Assembly: GCA_050747525.1 (NCBI GenBank)
Contig: JBOGOC010000094.1
Span: forward strand, 1-51,408
Source: JBOGOC01 sp050747525
GTDB taxonomy: Bacteria; Acidobacteriota; Polarisedimenticolia; JACPZX01; DASXTC01
Reading direction: 5' to 3'
DNA: 51,408 nucleotides
A program made the translations under genes and the position numbers. The notes beneath the pieces are model-generated. The model was not told the origin of the DNA. It made no database searches and saw only the letters and a program-made list of their open reading frames with translations. This document shows positions 1 through 9,054 of this stretch, one piece after another (position 1 is the stretch's first letter; each line of letters starts with the position of its first letter).

Positions 1-54
1 GCGAGGCGCCGCTGGCGGCTGGCGAGGCGCCGCTGGCGGCTGGCGAGGCGCCGC
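1..54 (+). repeat. 21-bp tandem repeat inside the editing-protein gene
   Basis: Two perfect 21-bp units (1-21 and 22-42) are followed by a 12-bp partial third unit (43-54). The array is in frame with the downstream coding sequence and encodes repeated EAPLAAG heptads just before the editing domain. It probably continues to the left of the window. The unit length is a multiple of three, so gain or loss of units keeps the frame. Confidence 0.85.
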
Positions 55-1040
55 GCGCGGGAGACACCGTGGAAGGAGCGATCGACTGGGGCCGGCGCTT
101 CGATCACATGCAGCAGCATTCCGGGCAGCACATCCTGTCGCGCGCCTTCCTGCGGGATGCCGCTGCGGCCACCCGTTCGTTCCACCTGGGGGAGATGGTC
201 TGCACGATCGATCTGGATCTCGCCGCGCCCGAGGAGGCGCTCATGCGCCGTGCGGAAGCGACCGCCAACGAGGTCATCGCCGCCAACGCCGCGGTGCGGG
301 TGACGCTGCGCCCCGTGGGAGAGGCTCCATCCGGCCCGTCCCTGCGGCCCGGCGAAGCGATGCGCATGGTGGCGGTGGGGGACTTCGACGAGACGCCCTG
401 CGGCGGGACACACGTCACGGCCAGCGGCCAGGTGGGGGCCGTGCTGGTGCGGTCCTGGGAGAAGTTCAAGGGAGGGACGCGCGTCACGTTCCTCTGTGGA
501 GGGCGCGTCGTGGCCGAGGCGGCGCGCCTGGCCGGCCTGCTGGATCGGTGCAGCGCCCGCCTGTCCGTCCCGGCTGCCGAGGTGCCGTCGGCGATCGAGC
601 GCCTTCAGGACCAGCTGGGCGAGGCGCGGCGCGCCGCGCGTCTTCATGCCGAGGCGATGGCGGCGCTCGAATGCGAGGCGCTCGACCGTGAGGCGAGCCA
701 GGCGGGAGCCTGGCGCGTCGTCACGAAGGCGTGGCCGGATCGTGCCGTGGACGATCTGCAGCGTCTGGCTCAGGCCTACGTGGCCGGCGCCGCCGGGCGG
801 GCGGCCCTGCTGGCGACGCTGGACGCCGGCGGGAAAGCCTCGCTCGTCTTCGCGCGATCGGCGTGCGAGGATCCCGCGGCACCCCGCATGGGAGACGTCC
901 TGGCCGCGGTCTGCCGGCTTCATGGCGGCAAGGGGGGCGGCGGGGCGGCACTCGCGCGCGGAGGCGGCGTGCCGGGAGGCGCGGTGTCCGAGGCGCTGGC
1001 CGAGGCATGCCGGCTGCTGCAGGGGTCCGCGGCTTCATGA
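3..1040 (+). CDS. Alanyl-tRNA editing protein (AlaX-like, DHHA1 C-terminus), 5' partial
   Basis: This is an AlaRS-related trans-editing protein that would hydrolyse mischarged Ser- or Gly-tRNA(Ala) in the cytoplasm. The reading frame is open to the window edge, and the usual N-terminal beta-barrel lies outside, so the GTG at 69 is not the true start. Visible motifs are the IDW..RFDHMQQHSGQH zinc/editing motif (HxxxH), the second zinc motif CGGTHV, a helical linker, and a C-terminal glycine-rich DHHA1-like segment (GGKGGGGAALARGGG). The 21-bp repeat lengthens the linker before the editing core. The stop overlaps the next start as ATGA (1037-1040), so it is the first visible gene of a three-gene run. 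Family assignment is firm; the AlaX subtype is not resolved. Confidence 0.88.
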   Translation, partial: EAPLAAGEAPLAAGEAPRAGDTVEGAIDWGRRFDHMQQHSGQHILSRAFLRDAAAATRSFHLGEMVCTIDLDLAAPEEALMRRAEATANEVIAANAAVRVTLRPVGEAPSGPSLRPGEAMRMVAVGDFDETPCGGTHVTASGQVGAVLVRSWEKFKGGTRVTFLCGGRVVAEAARLAGLLDRCSARLSVPAAEVPSAIERLQDQLGEARRAARLHAEAMAALECEALDREASQAGAWRVVTKAWPDRAVDDLQRLAQAYVAGAAGRAALLATLDAGGKASLVFARSACEDPAAPRMGDVLAAVCRLHGGKGGGGAALARGGGVPGGAVSEALAEACRLLQGSAAS

Positions 1041-2716
1041 AACCCGGCGGATGGTCCCGGGCCGCGGTCCCGGCGCTCCTGGCGACCTTCTTCCTGGTGG
1101 CCACCAGCGCATCGTGGATGAAGTCCGCCACCTTCGACGAAGCGGTTCACATCTATTCGGGCTGGCGGATCCTCACCGCCGGCGACTTCTCCACCAATCA
1201 CGAGCACCCGCCTCTCATGAAGATGCTGGCGGGGATCCCGGTCGTGCTTTCGGGTGCGAGGCCGCCTTCCGCGCCCATGAAGAGCGAGGCCGATCAGTGG
1301 CAGGTCTCGCACGACTTCCTGCATCACGCCAACGACGCGGACGGCCTGCTGAGGGCCGCCCGGCTCCCCATCACGCTGCTGGCGGTCGTGCTGGCCTGGA
1401 CGCTGCACAGGCACGCCGCCGCCATCCTGGGGCCCGAAGCCGCCCTCGTGGTGCTGGCGCTTCTGGTGTTCGAGCCCAACATGCTGGCGCACTCGGCGCT
1501 GGTCACCACCGACCTGGGCAACACCGCGATGACCTTCCTGACGTTTGCCGCCTTCGTGCGCGCCATGCGGTCGGGAGCCCGCGCCCACGTGGCGGCCGCG
1601 GGCCTGATGCTGGGCCTGGCGCTGCTGACCAAGTTCACGGCGGTGTTCCTGCTGCCGATGCTCGCGGTGTGCGGGGCTCTGCTGGTCGTGTTCGAGCCGA
1701 TCGGCTCGGGCGGGTGGCGCCGGCTGGCGACGACGGTGATGGGGATGGGCGTCATCGGGCTCTTCGTGCTCAATCTGGGCTACGGCTTCGGCGGCACCTT
1801 CTCGTCGCTCAGAGGCTTCACCCCGGAGAGCGAGACGTTCCGCCAGCGGGCCGCCGGCCCGCTGGGAGGCGTGCCGCTGCCTCTGCCGGTGGAATACGTG
1901 CGAGGGTTCGATCACGCGGAGGCCGGAGGTCAGCGATGGTGGGGATACCTCTTCGGTCAGTATTCGCAGACGGGGTGGCGTCACTACCACCTGGCGGCGC
2001 TCGCGGTGAAGACGCCGCTGCCGCTGCTGGTGATGGCGCTGGCCGGCCTGGTGCTCTGGTCGCGCGCGGCCGGTCCGGGGCGCGGCGATCCCAAAGCCGC
2101 CGATCTGCTGATACCGGCGGTGCCGCTGCTCGGCTACCTGGCGGCGTTCACGCTGTCGTCCAACCTCAAGAACATCGGGCTCAGGTACATCCTGCCCGTC
2201 TATCCCTTCCTCTGCCTGTTCGCGGGGACCGCCGTGCGAGCGCGCGTGACGCGCCGCTGGGTGCCGTGGGTCCTGGTGGGAGGGCAGGCCCTCGCCGTGG
2301 CCTGGGTCTACCCGGACTTCCTGACCTTCTTCAACCTCACCGTCGGCGGACCGTCGCGCGGGAAAGAGGTGCTGCTCGATTCCAACCTGGACTGGGGTCA
2401 GGATCTCAAGGGGCTCGGCCAGTGGATCCGCGATAACAAGGTCGAGCGGATCTACGTGGACTACTTCGGGCGAGCCTGCCTCAGGAAGGAGGGCGTGCAC
2501 AGCACCCCCGACTTCGAGGGCGGGCTCATCGCGGTGTCGGCCACCCACCTCAAGGGGGTGTACGCGGAGGACAAGGATCGCTACCGCTTCCTCTGGGGAC
2601 TCACGCCGCGCGCGGTGATCGGGAGGTCGATCTTCGTGTACGAGACGCCCCGGCCGCCGGACTGGAAGCCGAAGGCCGGCTCCGCCGAGAGCGCGCGGGC
2701 CGCGGAGCCTGGATGA
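1037..2716 (+). CDS. GT39-like membrane glycosyltransferase (PMT/ArnT superfamily)
   Basis: A 559-residue polytopic protein of the GT-C fold, expected to transfer a sugar from a polyprenyl-phosphate donor on the outer face of the inner membrane. After an N-terminal membrane segment comes the first-loop acidic pair D34-E35 (TFDEAVH), where the family keeps its catalytic Asp, then HEHPPL at 55-60. About ten hydrophobic segments follow. A conserved SNLDWGQD motif lies in the C-terminal periplasmic part, and the last 20 residues are a low-complexity basic/Ala tail. The start was chosen because its ATG overlaps the stop of the editing gene; the frame extends upstream but that part is antisense-like shadow sequence. 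It overlaps the next GT39 gene by ATGA. The acceptor (protein, lipid or glycan) cannot be told. Confidence 0.85.
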   Translation: MKPGGWSRAAVPALLATFFLVATSASWMKSATFDEAVHIYSGWRILTAGDFSTNHEHPPLMKMLAGIPVVLSGARPPSAPMKSEADQWQVSHDFLHHANDADGLLRAARLPITLLAVVLAWTLHRHAAAILGPEAALVVLALLVFEPNMLAHSALVTTDLGNTAMTFLTFAAFVRAMRSGARAHVAAAGLMLGLALLTKFTAVFLLPMLAVCGALLVVFEPIGSGGWRRLATTVMGMGVIGLFVLNLGYGFGGTFSSLRGFTPESETFRQRAAGPLGGVPLPLPVEYVRGFDHAEAGGQRWWGYLFGQYSQTGWRHYHLAALAVKTPLPLLVMALAGLVLWSRAAGPGRGDPKAADLLIPAVPLLGYLAAFTLSSNLKNIGLRYILPVYPFLCLFAGTAVRARVTRRWVPWVLVGGQALAVAWVYPDFLTFFNLTVGGPSRGKEVLLDSNLDWGQDLKGLGQWIRDNKVERIYVDYFGRACLRKEGVHSTPDFEGGLIAVSATHLKGVYAEDKDRYRFLWGLTPRAVIGRSIFVYETPRPPDWKPKAGSAESARAAEPG

Positions 2717-4407
2717 CGACCTCCTCGAGCCGCGGATGGGAGCGATGGGGCATCTGGGCCGTGCTGACGGCGGCGGCCGCGATGCGCGCGGTCTACCTGC
2801 TCGACTACCGGGCGCACTCCATCTTCTGGGACGCGATGCTCCTCGACGCCGAGGTGTACGACGAGTGGGCGCGCTCCATCGCCGCGGGGGACTGGGTGGG
2901 AGGAACCCAGGTGTACACGCTGGCCCCCCTCTATCCGTACGTCCTGGCCGTGCTCTACGCGCTGGCCGGGCCCTCCTACCCGCTGGTGTACGTGCTGCAG
3001 GCGGGGCTCGGCCTGGTCAACATCTGGTTGATCCACGCGATCGGCCGCCAGGTGTTCGGGCGGGCCACGGCCCTGATCGCCGCCTGCATGGCGGCGCTGT
3101 ACGGCTCCTTCATGTTCATGGAATCGAAGCTGATGGGAACCACCGCGGCGCTCACGCTGGGGCTCGCGCTCACGCGCCTGCTGCTGGCCGCCGCGGACCG
3201 GCCTGCCCTCTGGCGATGGGGGGCGTGCGGCGCACTGCTGGGGTTCACGGCGCTGCTGCGCCCCGAGACGCTGCTGGCGGTCCCCCTCGTCGCATGGTGG
3301 ATCCACCACGTCAGCGCCGGGCCCAGGGCGCGTGCCGGGCGCGCGTCCGCGGCCGCTGCCACGCCGGCGGGGCGCTCGCCTGCCTCTCGGTGGATGGCGG
3401 CGGGTGTCTTCGCGGTCATGGTGGGAGTGCCCATCCTGCCCGTGGCGCTGCGCAACTGTATCGTGAGCGGGGACTGGAGCCCTTCCAACCTGATCTCGTC
3501 GCAGGCCGGCATCACCTTCTACCAGTCGAACAACCCGCGGGCGCGGGGCCTCTACTACTTCCTCAACCGTGAGGGCTTTTCCGGGAATCCGAAGACCCAG
3601 GCCAGGGAAGAGCAGACCCTCGCGGAAAAGGAGGTCGGCAGGCCGCTGAAGCGATCCGAGGTGACACGGTACTGGACCGGCCGCGGGTTGTCGTGGATCG
3701 TCTCCGACCCCGGCGGGTTCCTCCTGCTGGAGGGACGGAAGCTCATCCGGTTCTTCGGCACCTATGAGTACTCCACCGAGTACATCTTCCATGCCGAGCG
3801 GCAGGCAGTGCTCACCCTGTGGCTGGGCTGGCTGCCGTTCGCCGCGATCTCCTCGCTCGCCGTGGTGGGAGTCCTGTACGTGGGGAAGGCGGGATGGAAG
3901 CCGCCGGTCCTCCTGCTGGCGCTGTTCGTGGTGTCCAACCTTCTCGTGGTGCTCGCCTTCTATGTGTCCTCGCGCTACCGGATGCCCTCGGCGCCCGCTC
4001 TCATCCTGTTCGCCGCCTTCGGTCTGGAACGGATCGTGGCGGGGCTCAGATCCCGGCTGGCCTCCGCGCGGGCCGAGGGATGGATTTACGCCGGCATGGC
4101 GCTGGTGCTGTTCGCCGTCTTCCACGTCCAGGTGGATGCCAGCAGCCGGATCCAGGAAGGGAACGTGCACTACAACGCGGGCGTCCTGCATTCCAACCGC
4201 AAACAGTTCGAGGCATCCATCGAAGAGTACCGCCTCGCTCTCGAGGTGGACGCGAAGAACTGGAGGGCCTGGCACAACCTGGGCAACTCCTACGCGGCGC
4301 TCAACCGGCGGGACGACGCGGTGGCCGCCTACCGTGAGGCGCTGCGCTTCAACCCGGGGATGGAGGCGGCCGAACGGGGGCTGCGCGCACTCGGCGCTCA
4401 GCCCTGA
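2713..4407 (+). CDS. GT39-like glycosyltransferase with C-terminal TPR repeats
   Basis: A 564-residue membrane protein. The N-terminal GT-C part carries the acidic loop (DAEVYDEWARSIAAG), a PLYPY motif and multiple membrane segments. A large periplasmic loop contains FYQSNNPRARGLYY, which corresponds to FYxGNN motifs in the two minus-strand paralogues of this window (6850-9054 and 9051-11042). After the last membrane segment, residues ~475-560 form about two TPR units (HYNAGVLHSNRKQFEASIEE; WHNLGNSYAALNRRDDAVAA). TPRs imply a protein partner, perhaps an acceptor or assembly factor, which is inference. Start and stop are well fixed by the ATGA overlap with the previous gene. Substrate unknown. 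Confidence 0.85.
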   Translation: MTTSSSRGWERWGIWAVLTAAAAMRAVYLLDYRAHSIFWDAMLLDAEVYDEWARSIAAGDWVGGTQVYTLAPLYPYVLAVLYALAGPSYPLVYVLQAGLGLVNIWLIHAIGRQVFGRATALIAACMAALYGSFMFMESKLMGTTAALTLGLALTRLLLAAADRPALWRWGACGALLGFTALLRPETLLAVPLVAWWIHHVSAGPRARAGRASAAAATPAGRSPASRWMAAGVFAVMVGVPILPVALRNCIVSGDWSPSNLISSQAGITFYQSNNPRARGLYYFLNREGFSGNPKTQAREEQTLAEKEVGRPLKRSEVTRYWTGRGLSWIVSDPGGFLLLEGRKLIRFFGTYEYSTEYIFHAERQAVLTLWLGWLPFAAISSLAVVGVLYVGKAGWKPPVLLLALFVVSNLLVVLAFYVSSRYRMPSAPALILFAAFGLERIVAGLRSRLASARAEGWIYAGMALVLFAVFHVQVDASSRIQEGNVHYNAGVLHSNRKQFEASIEEYRLALEVDAKNWRAWHNLGNSYAALNRRDDAVAAYREALRFNPGMEAAERGLRALGAQP

Positions 4408-4534
4408 GGGGCCCCGAGAGTGAATCCCTGTCACGCATGTCGTCCGCATGACGCGCCCGGGCTGATGGCGCGGGCCGGATCGCTGCTCTAGGCTTTCTCG
4501 CAGGTCCGCCCCGCGGTCACCGATGGAGAAGGCG

Positions 4535-5032
4535 ATGCCGGCAAGAAACCGCACGAAGAAGAACGACGCGATCACGCTGCTCAAGGAAGACCATAAGAAC
4601 GTCAAATCCATGCTCGAGGACCTGTGCTCGGGCGAGCAGGCCGACGCGGGGAGCCTCATGGAGCTGTGCAGCCAGATCGAGCAGGCCCTGAAGCTGCACA
4701 CCGAAGTGGAGGAGAAGCTCTTCTATCCCGCTTACCGGGACGCTGCCGAAAGCGAAGACGACAAGGTCCTCTTCTTCGAAGCCGTGGAGGAGCATCACGC
4801 TGTGGACCTCATCCTCGAGGATCTGAAGAAGGCCGACCCCGCTTCCCCCAGCTTCCTGGCCCGCGCCAAGGTCCTCGACGAGCTGGTGCGGCACCACATC
4901 AAGGAAGAGGAACGCGAGATGTTCCCCAGGGCGGTGAAGTTCCTCGGTGAGGAACGGCTCGCTGAAATCGGCCGCCGCGTCGCCGAGATGAAGGCCCAGG
5001 CCGAGCTGGCCACCGCCGGGCGCAGGTCCTGA
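4535..5032 (+). CDS. Hemerythrin/HHE-domain protein
   Basis: A small cytoplasmic four-helix protein of the hemerythrin-like HHE family, which binds a di-iron centre and serves in O2/NO sensing or iron-related stress. Candidate ligands are the His of KEDHK near the N-terminus, the HTEVEEKLFYP motif, the EEHH pair and HHIKEEEREMFP. I start at ATG 4535 because GGAGAAGG (4526-4533) sits just ahead of it; an ATG at 4523 would add four residues but has no ribosome-binding site. The gene stands alone between the GT39 operon and a membrane-protein gene. There is no transmembrane segment. The specific role is unknown. Confidence 0.85.
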   Translation: MPARNRTKKNDAITLLKEDHKNVKSMLEDLCSGEQADAGSLMELCSQIEQALKLHTEVEEKLFYPAYRDAAESEDDKVLFFEAVEEHHAVDLILEDLKKADPASPSFLARAKVLDELVRHHIKEEEREMFPRAVKFLGEERLAEIGRRVAEMKAQAELATAGRRS

Positions 5033-5094
5033 TCGGAGACAATCGAGCCATCGACGACAGCAAGGAAGCTCCGGACCATCCCGCCGTCCGTATC

Positions 5095-5123
5095 TTGGTG
5101 AACCCTCCCCTCCGCCCTATATT
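5095..5123 (+). promoter_or_regulatory. Sigma70-type promoter for the gene at 5142
   Basis: TTGGTG (5095-5100), a 17-bp spacer, then TATATT (5118-5123), 18 bp ahead of the ATG, with a GAGGAGGG ribosome-binding site between. Seen in sequence; not tested. Confidence 0.5.
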
Positions 5124-5141
5124 GCGCGCGAGGAGGGTCCG

Positions 5142-5876
5142 ATGCCTGTTCAGGACGACGTCTATACCATTTCCGAACAGGACGTGCTTCGCTCGCTGGA
5201 GGGCAGCCGGCGCAAGCGCGTCTCCCCCGACTGGCGCCCTTCGACGTCGGTGAGGGGGCCCGCCGCAGGGCAGGCGCGGCCGCTCGTCGCGTCCACGCTC
5301 TCGCTTCTCATCTCCGGATCAGGTCAGGCCTACAACGGACAGGGACAGCTGGGCCTCCTGTTCTTCGTGATGCAGGCCTTCGCCGGAGCTGCCCATTGGG
5401 CCGTCATCCAGCGCTGGTCGGACGTGGTCGAGATGGGCGTTCTGTTCGGCTGGTCGGAATGGCAGCTCTTCCGGGCCGGCGTGGCGATCGACGCGGTGTT
5501 CCTGCTGCTCCTTCTGGCCAACGTCTATCAGGCGTACCGCAGGGCCGAGAAGGACGCGGGAGGCTTCGACGGGCTGGGCAATCCGGCCGTGTCGGGGCTG
5601 GCATCGATGCTGATCCCGGGATGGGGCCAGCTGGCGAATGCGCAGGCCGGCAAGGCCATGGTCTTCCTGTTCGGTATCCTGGCCGGCGCGGCCACGGTGG
5701 CCATCCTGGCGCTCTCTCCGTTCCTACGCCTGCTGAGCGAGGTGGACCCGAACGGGGCCATGACGCTCACGGCCACCCGGGCCTCCATCGCCATCATGGG
5801 GACCGCAGCGGTCCTGTGGGTCCTGAGCGTCTACGACGCCGTGCTGGTGGCCAGCCATCAGCGCCGCATGAACTGA
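5142..5876 (+). CDS. Membrane protein with duplicated PG/SG-x-GQ motif (DUF5683/TM2-like)
   Basis: A 244-residue protein with a ~50-residue polar N-terminus and about five or six hydrophobic segments. The same short motif occurs twice: LLISGSGQAYNGQGQLG around residues 62-78 and MLIPGWGQLANAQAGKA around 155-171, each followed by a membrane helix. The G-x-GQ-x-x-N/A-G/A hairpin resembles that of TM2/DUF5683 membrane proteins, whose function is unknown. The two halves look like an internal duplication separated by a charged linker (YQAYRRAEKDAGGFDG). It has its own promoter and a strong ribosome-binding site and is not coupled to neighbours. No enzyme motif is visible. Confidence 0.75.
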   Translation: MPVQDDVYTISEQDVLRSLEGSRRKRVSPDWRPSTSVRGPAAGQARPLVASTLSLLISGSGQAYNGQGQLGLLFFVMQAFAGAAHWAVIQRWSDVVEMGVLFGWSEWQLFRAGVAIDAVFLLLLLANVYQAYRRAEKDAGGFDGLGNPAVSGLASMLIPGWGQLANAQAGKAMVFLFGILAGAATVAILALSPFLRLLSEVDPNGAMTLTATRASIAIMGTAAVLWVLSVYDAVLVASHQRRMN

Positions 5877-5943
5877 GCCTCCGCACCCGAGGTCCCCACC
5901 TCCACGGCTGGCCCGGTGACACGCCGCATGGCATCATCGCGGC

Positions 5944-6834
5944 ATGCCCACCTACCGACTGGACGTGGAGTACGACGGCACCCGCTACCATGGATGGCAG
6001 GAGCAGCTCAACGCGCGCTCCATCGCGGGTGAGCTGAGGCGCGCCGTCACGGCGGCCGGGGCCTCCCTGGTCGAGCTGGGCGGCTCGGGCCGCACCGACG
6101 CGGGGGTCCACGCGCTCGCGCAGACGGCCCACCTGCGGCTGAGGCAGTCCGTCCAGCCTGAGCCCTTCCGCCGCGCGGTGAACGACGCGCTGCCGCCCGA
6201 CATCCACGTCGTCTCGCTGCGCGAAACCTCGCCCGCCTTCCACGCCCGTCACGACGCCGTGTCGCGCGTCTACCTGTACCAGATAGCGCGCCGCCGCGCG
6301 GCGCTCGCCAAACGGCACGTGTGGTGGGTGAAGCGGTCCCTCGACGTGCGGCTCATGCAGCAGGCGGCCCGCCTGCTGGAGGGACGGCACGACTTCGCGC
6401 GCTACTGCGAGCGTCCGCAGGATCAGCCCTCCACGATCGTGGTCGTGGAGCGCGCCGAGGTGCACGAGGCGGGCGCGCTGATCCTCACGCGCCTGATCGC
6501 CTCCCACTTCCTGTGGAAGATGGTCCGCCGCATCGTGGGGGTGCTGGTGAAGGTGGGGGCCGGCGAGCTCCCCGCCGCGCAGACGGGTGTCTGGCTGGAG
6601 GCCGCGGCGGAAAAAGAGCAGGGCGAGGGGATGGCCGCGTGGACCGCGCCTCCTTCCGGGCTGTTTCTGGAGAGAGTGATCTACCCGGGGGAGCCCGGAC
6701 CCGGCCCGGTGGTCCCCGCCATCTCCGTGGCACCGGAGCCCGGCCCCGGGGCCACGGTGTTCACCGGGCGCCCCGCCCCGGAGCGATCCGCGCCGCGCCC
6801 TTCACCCCGTGGACGGCGCGCGTCTCGAGGGTGA
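5944..6834 (+). CDS. truA: tRNA pseudouridine synthase A
   Basis: TruA isomerises uridines 38-40 of the tRNA anticodon stem-loop to pseudouridine. The 296-residue protein opens with YRLDVEYDGTRYHGWQ, has the catalytic SGRTDAGVHA motif with Asp52, and the conserved ASHFLWKMVRRIVG motif near residue 185. The core ends near GLFLERVIYP. The remaining ~50 residues are a Pro/Gly/Arg-rich tail not found in standard TruA (about 245-270 residues), so the C-terminal end probably drifted into GC-rich non-functional sequence. It converges on the minus-strand GT39 gene with a 15-bp gap. Confidence 0.95.
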   Translation: MPTYRLDVEYDGTRYHGWQEQLNARSIAGELRRAVTAAGASLVELGGSGRTDAGVHALAQTAHLRLRQSVQPEPFRRAVNDALPPDIHVVSLRETSPAFHARHDAVSRVYLYQIARRRAALAKRHVWWVKRSLDVRLMQQAARLLEGRHDFARYCERPQDQPSTIVVVERAEVHEAGALILTRLIASHFLWKMVRRIVGVLVKVGAGELPAAQTGVWLEAAAEKEQGEGMAAWTAPPSGLFLERVIYPGEPGPGPVVPAISVAPEPGPGATVFTGRPAPERSAPRPSPRGRRASRG

Positions 6835-6849
6835 GGGACGCTCATGCCT

Positions 6850-9054
6850 TCAGCGCGGAGTAAGAGGATCGGTGGCCAGCATCTGGCGCATCCATGCGGC
6901 ACGGGGGTGAGCCGGGTCGAGCCTCAGGCATTCGCGGATGTGGAAGCGCATCCGCTCCGGTTCCCCCAGGTCGCGGAAGATGAGCGCCTCGCCGTAATGG
7001 GCGGCCGCGGCGTCGGCATCGGGGAGCTTCGGGGCCGCTTCGAGCGCCCTCTCGACCACGGCCAAAGCGCCACGCGGGTCCCCGCCCCGATGCACCGCCT
7101 CGGCGAGCCGCAGCGACACCTGCAGGCGGCGTGACGGCTCTGCGTCGGGGCTCATCGCGTCGAGCGCCTTCCTGAAGGACGCCGCCGCGTCCTGGAAGCG
7201 CCCCGCGCTCATGTGCCGTGCGCCTTCCTTCAGAGGGCCCTCGGCGCCTGGGCCCGCGCCGGCCGGTCCCTGCGATGCCTGGCGTGAGGGATCCGCGATG
7301 AGCGCGAGCCGCCCCCAGAGGTCCCCCTCCCGGTCGTCTCCCTTGGCGTCGGCCACCCGCGCGCGGGTCGCGTACCCTTCGCTCAGCACGGCGTAGAACG
7401 AAGCTCCGAGATCGGGGCGCCCGCGCTCGCCCACCGCGGGCACCCCGTGGCCGTCGCGGCCCAGGGTCCCTCCCTGGCTCACGAAGAACGCCTCCAGTGC
7501 GCGCACCCCCTCGAGCGACTCGGTGTCGGCTTCGGCCAGCCGCCCGGCCCGCAGGAGGAGATCGGCGGTCTGGCAACGTCCCTGCGCCAGGTGCACCGGG
7601 TCGTCCTCGAGATCGGCCGAGCCGATGGCCAGCACCACGAGCGCTGCCCCGGCGGCCGCCGACACCATGCCGAACCTGCGCCGCGCCAGCGCGGACGGAA
7701 GCCAGGCGAGCGCCGTTCCCGCCAGCACGAGCAGAACCGGAACGGCCGGCATGCGGAAGCGGCCGAAGTTGAAGAAGAGCATCACCGAGGCGACGTACCC
7801 CGACTCCACCAGAAGCAGAAGGAGCAGATCGCGCCATCGCGCGGCCGCGAGCACCAGCCCCGCCGCGGCCAGGGGCACCACGAGGCCGAACGTCGGGAGC
7901 GGCAGGCGCAGGATGGGGAGGAGCCTCCGGTGCTGGTCGTAGCTCTGATTGTCGGGCAGCTCGTAGTGGTTCCAGAAGATGAGCAGCTTGCGTCCCGCCA
8001 GCGCGGCCGCGTCGCCCGGATGCGATCGGATCCAGTCGAGCCCCTGCCCGAGCCAGTAGTCCGACGCCTCCTTCCGGCTGAGCGAGGCGCGCGGGACGCC
8101 CAGGCGCCGGGCGGCTTCGATCCTGAAGTCCTCGTGCTCCTGCGCGGCGGACGCGCGCACGAAGGGGGGCGGGGAGTACCGGCCGTCGGCCTGGGGATTG
8201 TTGCCGATGTAGAACACCTCGCCGCCGCCGGTGGTGAGCGGCACGAGCTCGCCGGAAACGTGATAGTTGCGCGCCGTCATCGGCACGACCACCAGCAGCA
8301 CCCCCGCGGCGAACGCCCCCACGCGCGCCAGCCCTTCGCGCGTGCGTCCCGACGTCATGCGGGGCCCGCGGATGGATGGATCCCATCCCGGCGGCATCCC
8401 GCCCACCCAGGGATCGACCATCAGCCACAGCGCGACGGCGGGGGCCGCAAGCATCAGGTTGTCGCGCACCAGCGCGCCCAGGCCCAGGCACAGTCCCGCC
8501 GTGGCGAGCAGGCCCCGCTGGGACCCGTTGGACGCCGTGAGCTGATCCAGCATGAGGGACATGAAGAAGACGGCGTACACCTCCTTCATGAGCATGCCGT
8601 CGTAGAACAGGAACGGACCGTACAGCGCCGCGAGCAGCCCCGCGGCCAGGCCCGCTCCCGGAGACACCACGCGGCGGCCGATCCGCGCGATGAGCACGCA
8701 GGTCATCGAGCCGACCACGATCTGAAGCAGGCGCGGCGCCAGCAGCCCGGGGCCGAACAGCTTGAACACCAGGGCCAGGATCCACGCGTACAGGGGGCTC
8801 TGCTCGTACAGCTCGGGGGGGCCCCACGCGCCCTGGGCGATCCGCAATGCCCAGTCGCGGTAGTAGCCGAGGTCCACGGGGAGGTCGTCCCAGAGAGGCG
8901 AGTCGTGCAGCAGCCTGACGTAGGCCGCGCGCATCAGCAGCGCCAGGCCGAAGACCCCCCAGGCGACGGTGCGATCGTGGCGCGCCAGCGGCGAGGGCGG
9001 CTCGTACATCCGCGGCGGCTCGGCCACCTGATCGGCGGCCTGCGAGCGCCTCAC
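6850..9054 (-). CDS. GT39-like glycosyltransferase with C-terminal TPR repeats (paralogue 2)
   Basis: A 734-residue GT-C membrane protein. The acidic first loop reads DLPVDLGYYRDWALRIAQG, followed by YEQSPLYAW and many membrane segments. The periplasmic loop has FYIGNNPQADGRYSPP and a HEDFRIEAARRLG segment shared almost word for word with the neighbour at 9051-11042. The C-terminal third (after about residue 480) is soluble and helical with TPR-like units (MSAGRFQDAAASFRKALDAM; RGGDPRGALAVVERALEAAP; HYGEALIFRDLGEPERM). I chose the GTG at 9054 because it overlaps the upstream stop (GTGA) and has GAGGGG ahead; an ATG at 9009 and one at 9093 are alternatives. Translationally coupled second gene of a tandem duplicate pair. 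Confidence 0.83.
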   Translation of the reverse strand: MRRSQAADQVAEPPRMYEPPSPLARHDRTVAWGVFGLALLMRAAYVRLLHDSPLWDDLPVDLGYYRDWALRIAQGAWGPPELYEQSPLYAWILALVFKLFGPGLLAPRLLQIVVGSMTCVLIARIGRRVVSPGAGLAAGLLAALYGPFLFYDGMLMKEVYAVFFMSLMLDQLTASNGSQRGLLATAGLCLGLGALVRDNLMLAAPAVALWLMVDPWVGGMPPGWDPSIRGPRMTSGRTREGLARVGAFAAGVLLVVVPMTARNYHVSGELVPLTTGGGEVFYIGNNPQADGRYSPPPFVRASAAQEHEDFRIEAARRLGVPRASLSRKEASDYWLGQGLDWIRSHPGDAAALAGRKLLIFWNHYELPDNQSYDQHRRLLPILRLPLPTFGLVVPLAAAGLVLAAARWRDLLLLLLVESGYVASVMLFFNFGRFRMPAVPVLLVLAGTALAWLPSALARRRFGMVSAAAGAALVVLAIGSADLEDDPVHLAQGRCQTADLLLRAGRLAEADTESLEGVRALEAFFVSQGGTLGRDGHGVPAVGERGRPDLGASFYAVLSEGYATRARVADAKGDDREGDLWGRLALIADPSRQASQGPAGAGPGAEGPLKEGARHMSAGRFQDAAASFRKALDAMSPDAEPSRRLQVSLRLAEAVHRGGDPRGALAVVERALEAAPKLPDADAAAAHYGEALIFRDLGEPERMRFHIRECLRLDPAHPRAAWMRQMLATDPLTPR

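Noticed and set aside
1..54. Possible CRISPR array from the tandem repeats at the left edge
   Set aside because: Units are directly adjacent without spacers and are in coding frame.
2581..4701. A 706-codon minus-strand open frame opposite the GT39-TPR gene
   Set aside because: Repetitive His/Arg/Gly/Pro composition and full antisense overlap with a conserved membrane enzyme; a shadow frame.
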